A program made the translations under genes and the position numbers. Of a stretch of 64,000 bases of DNA, positions 52,593 to 61,464 are shown piece after piece. The stretch spans positions 8,652,786 through 8,716,785 of the forward strand of contig NZ_CP165727.1 in the NCBI RefSeq assembly GCF_041200175.1, in the 5' to 3' direction. This DNA is from Streptomyces sp. R33 (GTDB taxonomy: Bacteria > Actinomycetota > Actinomycetes > Streptomycetales > Streptomycetaceae). The notes under the pieces were generated by a model. That model ran no database searches and was not told where the DNA came from. It worked only from the letters and a program-made list of their open reading frames with translations. Each line of letters begins with the position of its first letter. The stretch's first letter is position 1.

Positions 52593-53621
52593 GTGACGCT
52601 CAGACCGCCGGTGGAGCCGATGCTGGCACAGGCCGCAGAAGCCGTGCCGGGCCCGGCAGCTTTGCGGGCGGGGGTGGCCTACGAGCAGAAGCTGGACGGC
52701 CACCGGGCGCTGCTGTTCACCGCGTCCGCCCCCGGCGGCACCGTGCTGGTGCAGACCCGTCGCGGAGCGCTGGTCCAGGACCGATGGCCGGACCTGGTGG
52801 CAGCCGCCGACGCGCAGTTGCCGCACGGCCTGGTCCTCGATGGCGAACTGGTCGTCTGGGACACCGAAGCCGGCCGCCTGTCCTTCGAGGCGTTGCAGCG
52901 CCGGGCCGCCGCCCGAGCCCGCGGCGCCCTGGCCCTCGCCGCGAAGTGGCCGGCCTACTTCGTCGCCTTCGACCTCTTGCAGCACGACGGCCAGGAACTC
53001 CTCACCCACCCGTACGTCGAGCGGCGCGCACTGCTGGAGAACCTGTTCGCCGAGCATGCACTGACGGCCCCGTGGACGCTCTGCCCGCAGACGGCGGACC
53101 TGGCCAAGGCGCGGGAATGGCTGGAGTCCTGGACGGACGTGTCCGGGGTGGAGGGGATCCTGATCAAGCCCCTGACCAGCCGCTACCAGCCCGGATATCG
53201 AGGCTGGACCAAGATCAGAAGGCGCGACACCACGGAGACGATCGTCGGCGCGATCACCGGTACCCTGACCCGCCCGCAGCTCCTCGTTCTCGGCCGCCAC
53301 GACCAGAACGGCCGGCTGCGCGCCGTCGGCCGGACCGTACCGCTGCGCCCGGACGCCGCCCGGCAGGTCGCCGAGCACCTCACCGCGGCCGCGCCCGGGC
53401 ACCCGTGGCAGGGCGTGCGCTTCTCGGCGACGTGGGGGAGCCGCGACGTCCTCGACACCACCCCCGTCCACCCCGCCCTGGTCGCCGAAGTCAGCGCCGA
53501 CCGCGCCATCGACCACGGCAGCATCTACCGCCACCCACTCCGCTTCCAACGGCTGCGCCTGGACGTTGGGCTCGAAGACGTACCCCGGTTCGGCGAGGGT
53601 CCGGCGACGGCCGCCGGCTGA
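52593..53621 (+). CDS. ATP-dependent DNA ligase
   Basis: 342 residues. VTLRPPVEPMLAQAAEAVPG start, adenylation motif in YEQKLDGHRALLF, then VLDGELVVWD, AYFVAFDLLQHDG, VEGILIKPLTS and GWTKIRRRD, followed by a C-terminal OB-fold part (FSATWGSRDVLDTTPVHPAL). Short ligases of this kind act in repair. GTG 52593 has GGGAGG upstream. A 5'-truncated paralogue is at 33050, also followed by an HNH-gene leader. Confidence 0.88.
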   Translation: MTLRPPVEPMLAQAAEAVPGPAALRAGVAYEQKLDGHRALLFTASAPGGTVLVQTRRGALVQDRWPDLVAAADAQLPHGLVLDGELVVWDTEAGRLSFEALQRRAAARARGALALAAKWPAYFVAFDLLQHDGQELLTHPYVERRALLENLFAEHALTAPWTLCPQTADLAKAREWLESWTDVSGVEGILIKPLTSRYQPGYRGWTKIRRRDTTETIVGAITGTLTRPQLLVLGRHDQNGRLRAVGRTVPLRPDAARQVAEHLTAAAPGHPWQGVRFSATWGSRDVLDTTPVHPALVAEVSADRAIDHGSIYRHPLRFQRLRLDVGLEDVPRFGEGPATAAG

Positions 53622-53729
53622 CCGGGCGGGGGTGCAGTGGCGTTTCGCCGGTGAACCGGCGTGCTCGGGCGGGTGAACCGGGCCGGGCTGACCTGTTACT
53701 GACGGTGCGGCGGCCGGTACAACCGGCTC

Positions 53730-54428
53730 ATGATGATCATGACGCGGTCCGCTGCCGCGGTCGCCGCTGCTCTCGCCCTGACCTTGTCTCTGCCCACGGC
53801 CGCACACGCCGCCGCACAACCCGCCGCCCCAGCTCCGGCTGCTGCCGTGCCGCAGGTGTTGCCCATCGGGGTCGCGGTGTCCGCGCTGCCGCTGGCGGTG
53901 GAGGACCGGACCGGCTACCAGCGGACCTCCTTCAAGCACTGGAATGCCGGCGACGTCCCGGCCGACGGCTGCAACACCCGCCAGGAGGTCCTCCTGGCCG
54001 AGGCGGTCGTGTACCCGGAGATCGGGCCGGGCTGCACTCTGACCGGCGGGACCTGGTGGTCGTACTACGACGAGCGTGAGGTGACGCCGGCCGGTGCGCT
54101 GGACATCGACCACATGGTCCCGCTCGCCGAGGCCTGGGACAGCGGCGCTTCCGGCTGGACGGCGGCGCGGCGGGAGGCGTACGCGAACGATCAGGGCCAG
54201 CCGGCCTCCCTGGTCGCGGTGACAGCACGCTCGAACCGGAGCAAGGCGGACCAGGACCCGGCGGAGTGGCTGCCGCCGTCCGCGGACGCGCTGTGCCGGT
54301 ACGGGGCGGAGTGGACGGCGACGAAGCTGCGGTGGGGTCTCGCGGTGGACGAGCTGGAGCGGGACCGGCTGTTTGACATCGCGGCCGGCTGCGGCGGCAC
54401 GGACGTGGAGTTCACGCCCGCCCCGTAG
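53730..54428 (+). CDS. Secreted HNH endonuclease (DUF1524-like)
   Basis: 232 residues. A signal peptide (TRSAAAVAAALALTLSLPTA, cut after AHA) precedes a nuclease domain: YQRTSFKHWNAGDVPADGCN, CNTRQEVLL, the HNH core LDIDHMVPLAEAWDSGA and the second half NRSKADQDPAEWLPP. This matches exported HNH/GmrSD-C-terminal-like nucleases of Streptomyces that degrade external DNA. Several start ATGs lie within nine bases. Fragments of paralogues lie at 34128 and 56870. Confidence 0.85.
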   Translation: MMIMTRSAAAVAAALALTLSLPTAAHAAAQPAAPAPAAAVPQVLPIGVAVSALPLAVEDRTGYQRTSFKHWNAGDVPADGCNTRQEVLLAEAVVYPEIGPGCTLTGGTWWSYYDEREVTPAGALDIDHMVPLAEAWDSGASGWTAARREAYANDQGQPASLVAVTARSNRSKADQDPAEWLPPSADALCRYGAEWTATKLRWGLAVDELERDRLFDIAAGCGGTDVEFTPAP

Positions 54429-54447
54429 ACCGAACGCAGACGGGCTG

Positions 54448-54481
54448 AGGGCCGCCACCCACCAAGGGGTAGCGGCCCTTT
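54448..54481 (+). terminator. Terminator after the HNH nuclease
   Basis: GGGCCGC (54449-54455) pairs with GCGGCCC (54472-54478), followed by TTTCG, about 20 bases after the stop codon. Confidence 0.65.
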
Positions 54482-54711
54482 CGATTCGGATGATCCGCAG
54501 TAGCGCCCGGGGCCGTCCCGCCCGGGGCCCACAAGGCGGGTGGGACACCGGGCAGGGCCCGGTTAGAGTCGCTGCAGCCCGTGCCGATATGGCGTGCGCG
54601 GGTCAGGCCCGGTGCCCACTCGTTGGGGGCAGTACCGCCGGGCCGACCCGTCCCCGTACGGCGGCATGTCCGTCAGCAGCGCACGGTCAGCTGAATCCCA
54701 GGAGTTCGATT
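54482..54711. other. Gap between nuclease and amine oxidase
   Basis: No supported gene. Convergent stop region of the HNH gene and amine oxidase copy 2. Confidence 0.4.
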
Positions 54712-56055
54712 TCAGCCTTGGGCGGCCGTAGTCCCGCCGGCGGTCAGATAGCCGTCGATGTCGCGGGCGGAGTAGTAGCCGCTCGCGATCGCCCCGTCGA
54801 TGAAGCAGCGCCACGTGCTCACCGAGTCGCTGCCGGCGAAGAACAGCCGTCCTTCGGTGGTACGGAGGTCCGGCAGTACCCGTGTCAGCTGTCCGGGCCG
54901 GTAGATGCACCACGTGCCGAGAGCGTGCGGGTCGTGCCTCCAGTCCCAGCCGACGATGGCTTCCACCTCGACGCCCGGCAGGAGCGGCTGCAGCGCAGTC
55001 TGCATGCCCTGGACGTCGTCGAACGCGGTCATCTCCAGCTTGTCCGGGTTGTTGGAGAACATGATCAGCCACGAGCCCTGCGGGTCGTGGGCGTAGGTCA
55101 CCACCCAGTTGACCGCGTGGGGCTCGGGGGCCGCGATGCTCACGTTGCCGATGTCGCCCTTGACGCGGACGAAGCACTTCACGCCGGCGCCCGCGTGCCG
55201 CTCGGCCGACGCGGTCCGCTTGATCTCGGACAGGGCAGGCTCGAACTCCACGCTGTTCAGGACGTTCATCGGCAGCGCGATCAGGGCGGTCGGCGCGCTG
55301 ACGGTCTCGCCGCTCTCCAGCTCTACCCGCACTCCGTCATCGGTCTGGGCGACACGCTGCACGGGCGAGTTGAGACGGATATCGGCCAGGGTGGCCTGTC
55401 CCGCGATGGAATTGATCAGCTCCCGTGTCCCCTTCAGGAGCTTTGTTGCCGACACGGCGGCCATAGTCTGCGCAGCGTCGTGCCCCGACAGGGCATAGAT
55501 CCGGAAGACCTCGGTCACGCCGCACTGATCGAGCGGGCCGCACACGATCGTGCAGCACATGCCCTCCACCCAGTCACGCAGCGCCGGCTCGGCCTTGAAG
55601 CTGTCGAACTGCTCACGCAACGACCGGTCAGCCAGGCCGTCCGGGTCCGGGCCCAGCGTTTCCGAGAACGGCTCCGGGAACAGGTCCACGGCAGGGGCAC
55701 AGAACTGGTCGAACGTCTCCAGCGCCCGTACGACATCGTCGTCGGACAACTCCACGATGCGGCCCTCGGACACCACCGCCTGCCGCAGCCCCTCCATCAC
55801 CGGGAACGTCTCGGTCTCGACCCCGTACCGCTCGATCTCAGACCACACGTGAGGCTGCAGCGGGTGGACCCACGTACCGCCGAACTCCATCGGATGCCCG
55901 TCGTGGTCCTTCGTCCAGGTCCGGCCGCCCAGCCGGTCACGCGCCTCGACCAGTACCACCCGACGCCCGCGCGCCGACAATTCACGCGCGGCCGTCACAC
56001 CGGCGAAACCGCCGCCCACGATCACGACATCCACTTCAGAATCTGACGCCGCCAC
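54712..56055 (-). CDS. Flavin-containing amine oxidase, copy 2
   Basis: About 447 residues; same order of motifs as copy 1 (VVIVGGGFAGVTAARELSAR, VEARDRLGGRTWTKDHDGHP, FFAGSDSVSTWRCFIDGAIA). By eye roughly four of five residues agree with the protein at 48822. GTG 56055 with AAGGGAG upstream mirrors copy 1, and the upstream TTCCCGGATAGTGGCTCGCG is conserved. The divergence shows that the duplication is old and both copies have been kept open, so both are probably used. Confidence 0.86.
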   Translation of the reverse strand: MAASDSEVDVVIVGGGFAGVTAARELSARGRRVVLVEARDRLGGRTWTKDHDGHPMEFGGTWVHPLQPHVWSEIERYGVETETFPVMEGLRQAVVSEGRIVELSDDDVVRALETFDQFCAPAVDLFPEPFSETLGPDPDGLADRSLREQFDSFKAEPALRDWVEGMCCTIVCGPLDQCGVTEVFRIYALSGHDAAQTMAAVSATKLLKGTRELINSIAGQATLADIRLNSPVQRVAQTDDGVRVELESGETVSAPTALIALPMNVLNSVEFEPALSEIKRTASAERHAGAGVKCFVRVKGDIGNVSIAAPEPHAVNWVVTYAHDPQGSWLIMFSNNPDKLEMTAFDDVQGMQTALQPLLPGVEVEAIVGWDWRHDPHALGTWCIYRPGQLTRVLPDLRTTEGRLFFAGSDSVSTWRCFIDGAIASGYYSARDIDGYLTAGGTTAAQG

Positions 56056-56271
56056 AATCTGCTCCCTTACCGTCGTCTCGCCTGACTCGCGAGCCACTAT
56101 CCGGGAACGGGCAGCAGCCAGCCGCACGCCACGCTTTGTCCTGGAAAATCAGGAAGCCCCCGGTCCTGACCTGGGAAACCGCGTTGCGGGTGATGCACTG
56201 AGTACGCCCATCCGGGGCCCACGACAAGACTGCCCTGGGGGAAAACGTCGCGCCACGTACAGGGCCCGTTC

Positions 56272-56613
56272 CTAGGCCACGACGAAGAACTTCAAGAACG
56301 GGGAGCGGGTTCTCCAGGTGGCCGTGAACCCGGCCGGGAACGAGTAGATACCCCCGGCGACGAGCTCGATCTTCTCGCCGTCGGGCGTTTCCAGCTCCGC
56401 CTCACCCTCGATGGCGTGGAACGTGTCGCTGGCCTCGGGCTTGTAGGGGAACTCTGCGCCCTCCTCGAGCCCAATCCTCCACAGTCCCGACATCGTGCCG
56501 TCTTCTGACTGGACGAGCCAATGAACCTCGCCCGTTGCCCGGCCGTCCTCAACGTGGGGTTCCCACGACTGGGCCGTTACTGATGAACTTGCGAAACCCG
56601 CAGTGCTCGTCAT
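56272..56613 (-). CDS. Cupin-domain protein, copy 2
   Basis: 113 residues, closely similar to the cupin at 48326 (FPYKPEASDTFHAIEGEAEL, then FPAGFTATWRTRSPFLKFFV). GGAGGG precedes the ATG at 56613. It lies upstream of amine oxidase copy 2 on the same strand, the mirror image of the copy 1 pair. Confidence 0.8.
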   Translation of the reverse strand: MTSTAGFASSSVTAQSWEPHVEDGRATGEVHWLVQSEDGTMSGLWRIGLEEGAEFPYKPEASDTFHAIEGEAELETPDGEKIELVAGGIYSFPAGFTATWRTRSPFLKFFVVA

Positions 56614-56869
56614 ATGTCCCTCCACGGGGAAGCCGGCCGGCAAGCTCGGCTCGCCGGCGACGATGTCGGATGACAGTTCACCCGCTGACCCCACCGATAC
56701 CGGACGCCAGCGGGCGGCAGCCCGCCCGCAACGGGTAGTCCACTGATTCCCCGGATGAACCACCCGGTCGGATGCCCACCCGGTCGGATGCCCACCCCGC
56801 AGGGAGCACAACAGCAGAGGAATACCGCACGTCTCGAATGACGCTCCCCGCCAGCTGGAGCCTCGGCGT

Positions 56870-57180
56870 GGACGCCAGCCCGGCGGGAGGCGTACGCCAA
56901 CGATCTCGGTCAGGAGGCGTCGCTGGTGGAGGTCTCGGCCCGTTCGAACCGGTCGAAGGCGGACCAGGACCCGTCCCAGTGGCTCCCGCCGACGGGAGAT
57001 GCCCTGTGCCGGTACGGCGCGGAGTGGACCGCGACGAAGCTCCGCTGGGGCCTGGCAGTCGACGCAGCGGAGCGGGACCGCCTGCTCGACATCGCGGCGG
57101 GCTGCGGCGGCACCGTGGAGTTCACCCCCGCGCCGTGCGCGGTGGTGGCGGTCAGCGGCGGCGGAAGCTGCCGCCTATGA
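56870..57180 (+). pseudogene. 3' fragment of an HNH nuclease gene
   Basis: The frame TPARREAYANDLGQEASLVE, then ARSNRSKADQDPSQWLPPTG and LRWGLAVDAAERDRLLDIAAG, matches the last ~90 residues of the HNH protein at 53730. The signal peptide and HNH core are missing, and it has no start. The stop falls later than in the intact gene. Confidence 0.7.
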
Positions 57181-57345
57181 GGCTGGCGCCACCGCCCGCG
57201 AGGACTGTTTGTCCGGCTGGTCCACCGACGACGCCGACGCGTTGGCTGAGCTGGCCGCCGGAGAGTTCGGGACGTTTGTGAACCGGCTGACCGCTCCGGG
57301 CAGGGGGCCGTTGGCGGTGCTCGGCGAGGTTCGGGTGTGATCGAC
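57181..57345 (+). pseudogene. Fragment of the same unrecognised ORF as at 34240
   Basis: Reads CLSGWSTDDADALAELAAGE, then LTAPGRGPLAVLGEVRV and a TGA. Relative to the copy at 34240, an extra G puts VIDRFRSG out of frame. Both copies follow HNH-gene remnants, so the order HNH-then-this ORF is ancestral. Confidence 0.45.
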
Positions 57346-57644
57346 CGGTTCCGGTCGGGGTCGGGCGGCCTGTCGACAAGGCCGCCACGGGCGACATTCC
57401 CGCGCTCTTCCAGGCCATCGGTGCCACCGAGACCGGCCAGAGCGATGAGGCCCCGGCGCCGGCTACCGGGCCGTAGCGCTTCAAGCCAGCACGGTCGGTC
57501 GTGTGGTGGGAGCCGGCCGGAGCACCACCGCCTGACATCTGGCCCGCTTCGGTGTGAGCGAGGTGGCATGGCGCCCCATGCTTCGGAGCCGGCTTGAGCA
57601 TCACCAGCCCGGCGTCACGTGCGGACTCGGGTCTGAACTCGGGC
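57346..57644. other. Gene-free stretch
   Basis: No frame with coding bias; the 3' side of the XRE/coiled-coil gene. Confidence 0.4.
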
Positions 57645-58679
57645 TCAGAGGACGGTCAGTTGCCGCAGGTGCTTGATCTGTGCCAGTACAGTTTCGGCGC
57701 CGGCCACGAACGAGTTGACGCTTTCGATGGTAGGCGTCATGGGCGGTTTGTTGTCTGTCCCGGCGAAGCCGTGTTCTTGGCTCGCGTAGATAGCGCTGCC
57801 GATCGTGGTGAGGTGGTCGACGTTCTTGCCAACCGTGATCCAGTGCTTATTGCCCGTCAGTTCTGCGATCTTCTCGCTGATCTGGACCGTGCCCTTGCGG
57901 TTATCGAGGTTGTAGTACTGGCGTGCGGAATCGAACTCCATGCGCAACATCTTCAGCGCGGTGTCGACCTTCCGGTACTCCAGGGAGCGCCTTGCCCTGA
58001 ACGGTTCCATGATGTAGTTGGCGAACCCAGGCTGCCTACGCAGCTCGTAGACCTCCACCTCTACGAAGACGACCTGCTCCTCCAGGAGCGCGCGTAGCAC
58101 CTCGATCTCTCGCAGCAGCAGCTCTACCGCCTCCTGTGTACTCGCCAGCTCGCGCTGCGTGTGCTCGTGCCGCTTGCGCTGCTGCAAGGTCGCCAGATGC
58201 CAGGCGCCGCGCTCAAGCTCGGCCCGACGGGCACGCTCCAGCGCACCAGCCAAGTCGCCGACCAGGACATCGAGCTCAGCCTTGGCTTCGGCCGCCTCTT
58301 GCAACAAGGCCGCTTCTGCTCTCGACCCGGTCTTCGCGGCGTGCTGCAGCTGCTTGACCTGCTCCTTCCAGTAGGCGATCTGGGCCGCGGTCTCCAGACT
58401 TTTCTCCTGCGCCGCGCTCCGCCGTTCGTGGAGCTGCTTCACCTCGCTTGCGGACAGGCGAACGCCCAGAGCGGCCAAGTAGGAGACCAGCTCGTTCACG
58501 AACGTTTCCGGAGCCGTGAGCTGCCCCGAGAGGTATCGCGACACCGTGGAAGTGTGCGCCCCCGACGACTCGGAGAGGCCCTTTTGGGTGGCACCCTGGG
58601 CCTTGCCCTTCTGTAGAGCCTCCCGCAGTGCTTCTGCGTAGACCCTGGCGTCTGTGATCGCTTCTTCTGGCTGCGACAT
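57645..58679 (-). CDS. XRE-HTH protein with long coiled coil
   Basis: 344 residues. N-terminal HTH (about 25-75: ATQKGLSESSGAHTSTVSRY, then LSGQLTAPETFVNELVSYL), a charged heptad-rich coiled coil from about 85 to 215 (ERRSAAQEKSLETAAQIAYW; ELASTQEAVELLLREIEVLR), then a ~120-residue C-terminal domain (YRKVDTALKMLRMEFDSARQ, DHLTTIGSAIYAS) I do not recognise. GGGGAGG precedes ATG 58679. Such HTH-coiled-coil proteins in Streptomyces can be membrane- or gas-vesicle-associated regulators; that is only a guess. Confidence 0.65.
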   Translation of the reverse strand: MSQPEEAITDARVYAEALREALQKGKAQGATQKGLSESSGAHTSTVSRYLSGQLTAPETFVNELVSYLAALGVRLSASEVKQLHERRSAAQEKSLETAAQIAYWKEQVKQLQHAAKTGSRAEAALLQEAAEAKAELDVLVGDLAGALERARRAELERGAWHLATLQQRKRHEHTQRELASTQEAVELLLREIEVLRALLEEQVVFVEVEVYELRRQPGFANYIMEPFRARRSLEYRKVDTALKMLRMEFDSARQYYNLDNRKGTVQISEKIAELTGNKHWITVGKNVDHLTTIGSAIYASQEHGFAGTDNKPPMTPTIESVNSFVAGAETVLAQIKHLRQLTVL

Positions 58680-58815
58680 CGCTCGCCTCCCCCTCGCCCT
58701 CCGGGCAAACGCCGTGAACGGCCCGGTCCTACAAATTGTGACCCACAGCACATGGTGGGGGGAGCAGTTGCCGAAACGCGGGGGCCCGGCCCGTGGACCG
58801 GGCCCACCGCGCCGA

Positions 58816-58843
58816 GGGGTGCGGCTCCTGCGAGCCGCACCCC
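58816..58843 (-). terminator. Strong hairpin after the small membrane protein gene
   Basis: GGGGTGCGGCTC and GAGCCGCACCCC form a perfect 12-bp stem with a four-base loop, eight bases past the stop of the gene at 58851. Confidence 0.7.
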
Positions 58844-58850
58844 GCAACCT

Positions 58851-59135
58851 TCAGCTGCCGCTGCGGCGCAGCAGCCGGGCCCGCTCCTTGCGCTCATCGC
58901 GCTCCTTTGCCCGTGAGTTGCGCAGCTGCCTGCGACGCGTCAGGTACGACCGCCGCCCTTCCCACCACGCCAGGCGGTCGGCCGACTCCTGCGGGAAGAC
59001 CGCCTGTGCCAAGCCAAGGCCCAGGCTCAGGGCCAGACACGTAACGATGCACCACGCCGGGGCACCGACCAACGCCTGCGCCAAACCGCTAACCCCGAAC
59101 AGAATGCTGGGCACCAGATTTCGCATACCAGGCAT
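58851..59135 (-). CDS. Small membrane protein with basic tail
   Basis: 94 residues from ATG 59135 (AAAGGGG seven bases upstream). Two hydrophobic segments (NLVPSILFGVSGLAQALVGA; CIVTCLALSLGLGLAQAVF) are followed by a strongly basic helix (RRSYLTRRRQLRNSRAKERD). Possibly a small regulator of membrane functions. Inverted-repeat operators lie ~60 and ~230 bases upstream. Confidence 0.6.
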   Translation of the reverse strand: MPGMRNLVPSILFGVSGLAQALVGAPAWCIVTCLALSLGLGLAQAVFPQESADRLAWWEGRRSYLTRRRQLRNSRAKERDERKERARLLRRSGS

Positions 59136-59195
59136 TGGAAAACCCCTTTCGGTCGCCTCGCTCGGGCGACCGGGGGAAATCCTGAGCATTGCACA

Positions 59196-59380
59196 TTCTG
59201 CAATCAAGAGTTGCAGAAATTGCGCAGTTTCCAATTTATCCGAAGGTGATCGACGGACGTTCCACTGATCATGAATATGGCGGGCTTAAGCGTGGAAAGC
59301 GGCCCTGATCAAGGTGAAACCGACCCACCCCGCTCGACCCGGAAACCGGCCAGAGTGTGGAGGGTTGCAGACTCTGCAAC
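59196..59380. promoter_or_regulatory. TTGCAGA inverted-repeat operators
   Basis: Site 1: TTCTGCAA-7-TTGCAGAA (59196-59218). Site 2: GTTGCAGA-C-TCTGCAAC (59364-59380). Both use the half-site TTGCAGA, once facing outward and once inward. They are upstream of the membrane protein gene and may bind a local regulator such as the XRE protein at 57645. Confidence 0.5.
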
Positions 59381-59662
59381 GCAGGTCAGGCCTCTGTGTC
59401 GACGATGTCCGCATGGGCGGCGGCAGGACCCCTCGGCCCGCCTGGAGGACGCACGCCGTCTGGCCGCAGGCCACGAGTGACTCCTCGCTCTAGTCGCCAG
59501 GCCGGGAATCAGAGTTGATCACTACGATTTCTCCGAGCAGTACGGAGGATTCGCATCCGAAATTCGACGTCGGAGCGCCGCCCAAGACCGGGCCGTAGCT
59601 AGTCGGCGTAACTGGCCGGAGCGGCATCCCACGCCTTGAAATGCAAATCTCAGGAACTCGTA

Positions 59663-59691
59663 GCGGGGCCGCTGGCTTGCAATGGCCCCGC
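59663..59691. terminator. GC hairpin before the ISL3 element
   Basis: GCGGGGCC and GGCCCCGC arms separated by 13 bases. No gene is evident just upstream; the gap 59381-59732 is otherwise empty. Confidence 0.45.
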
Positions 59692-59822
59692 GTCATGTCC
59701 GAGCCCCTGAAACGCAGCGACCGGGCCGGCCTGGCTTTGTTCACGAGAAAGAGGTTCTGGCACACATTCCGTGAGGACGATCACCGGCGTTCTGCCACGG
59801 TGACGTCGCGTCATCTGGGACC

Positions 59823-61421
59823 GTGGTGCGGTGTGATGACCTCATAGGGGTGCTGTTTCCGCAGTTCAGGTCGGTCTTGGTGGAGCGGGTGTTCACGGAG
59901 TGCGGTGTGGTGCACATCGTTGCGAGAACCCTCGATGGCACGGCTTCGTGCCCGGATTGCGAGCTTCCGTCGAGCCATGTGCACAGCTGCTACGAACGCC
60001 GACTGGCCGACACTCCGGTCGGTGACCAGCCGGTGGTGATCGCGCTGACCGTGCGGCGGCTGTACTGCGATAACGCCTTGTGCGGGCGTCGTACGTTCGT
60101 TGAGCAGGTCGCGGGTCTGACGTTCAGGTACGGGAGAAGGACTCCGGCCTCGCGCCGTGTCCTTACAGTCGTTGCAGTTGCCCTTGCAGGCCGGGCCGGG
60201 GCCCGTCTGGCAGCAGTCCTGCAGACGAGGGCGAGCCGGACAACGCTGCTGCGGGCGATCATGGCCGTGCCTGATCCGCTCTGGGCCGTTCCCAAGGTCC
60301 TGGGTGTCGATGACTTCGCCACCCGTCGCGGGCACCACTACGGCACTGTCCTCATCGACTGCGAGACCGGCCGGCCTCTCGACCTGCTGCCGGGCCGGGA
60401 CGCCTCCACCCTCGCGGGCTGGCTGCGCGAGCATCCTGGCGCCGAGATCATCTGTCGTGACCGGGCCGGCTCCTACGCCGACGGCGCCCGGACCGGTGCA
60501 CCGAACGCGATCCAAGTGGCCGACCGCTTCCACCTCTGGCAGAACCTCGGCACCGCCGTCGAAGCCACAGTCAGACTCCACAGCACGTGCCTCAAGACGG
60601 CTTTCACCAGCTCAGATGGCCCTACGAGCGATGGCGACAGCGCGGATGCAACGAAGACGATGTCGCCGATCGAAGCTCGCATCCGAGAGCGGCACGCGAC
60701 CATCCATGCCCTGCTGGCCCAGGGGCACGGGATCAGGGAGATCGCCAGGGAACTGCACATGGGCGGTAACACCGTCCGCCGGAACGCCCGCGCGGCAGTC
60801 CCCGAACAGCTGCTGACCGGAAGGCACCAGCCCCGGGCCAGCCAGCTCGACCCCTACAAGTCCCACCTGGACAATCGCTGGGCCGAAGGACACACCAACG
60901 CCATCCAGCTGCTTGCCGAGCTCCAGATCCTCGGCTACCGCGGGAGTTACCAGATCATCAGCGACTATCTGCGGCCGAGGCGCCGCCGACGCATCCGCGT
61001 TGTCCCACCCGCACCACCAGGAGTCCGCCGGATCACCAGATGGATGATGCGGCACCCCGAGCATCTCGCTGACGCAGAACGCCAACAGTTCGTCGCCCTA
61101 CTTGCCCACTGCCCTGAGCTGAAGGCCCTCCACGAGCACGTCCGCAGCTTCGCAGAGATCCTTCAAACCCGCTCCGGTCAGCACCTCAAAGACTGGATCA
61201 CCGCCGTCCGCACTGCAGACCTGCCCCGATTGCATGCCTTCGCCACCGGTCTGGAGAGGGACTGGGATGCCGTGCTCCAGGGCCTGAGCACACGCTGGAA
61301 CTCCGGCCCCGTCGAGGGCCGCGTAAATCAGATCAAGATGGTCAAACGCCAGATGTTCGGACGCGCCAAGCTCCCCCTGCTCCGCAAACGCGTCCTTCTC
61401 ACAGCCGCAGCAAACTGGTGA
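59823..61421 (+). CDS. ISL3-family transposase
   Basis: 532 residues. N-terminal zinc finger (CPDCELPSSHVHSCYERRL, then YCDNALCGRRTF), an HTH (GIREIARELHMGGNTVRRN, about 305-325) and the ISL3 DDE domain: VLGVDDFATRRGHHYGTVLI, VADRFHLWQNLG and the C-terminal RWNSGPVEGRVNQIKMVKRQ with the catalytic Glu. Full length and uninterrupted, so probably active. Confidence 0.92.
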   Translation: MVRCDDLIGVLFPQFRSVLVERVFTECGVVHIVARTLDGTASCPDCELPSSHVHSCYERRLADTPVGDQPVVIALTVRRLYCDNALCGRRTFVEQVAGLTFRYGRRTPASRRVLTVVAVALAGRAGARLAAVLQTRASRTTLLRAIMAVPDPLWAVPKVLGVDDFATRRGHHYGTVLIDCETGRPLDLLPGRDASTLAGWLREHPGAEIICRDRAGSYADGARTGAPNAIQVADRFHLWQNLGTAVEATVRLHSTCLKTAFTSSDGPTSDGDSADATKTMSPIEARIRERHATIHALLAQGHGIREIARELHMGGNTVRRNARAAVPEQLLTGRHQPRASQLDPYKSHLDNRWAEGHTNAIQLLAELQILGYRGSYQIISDYLRPRRRRRIRVVPPAPPGVRRITRWMMRHPEHLADAERQQFVALLAHCPELKALHEHVRSFAEILQTRSGQHLKDWITAVRTADLPRLHAFATGLERDWDAVLQGLSTRWNSGPVEGRVNQIKMVKRQMFGRAKLPLLRKRVLLTAAANW

Positions 61422-61464
61422 CCCGGAGCCAGGAGTGTCAGACCGCTGCGGCATGCTCGCCAGC

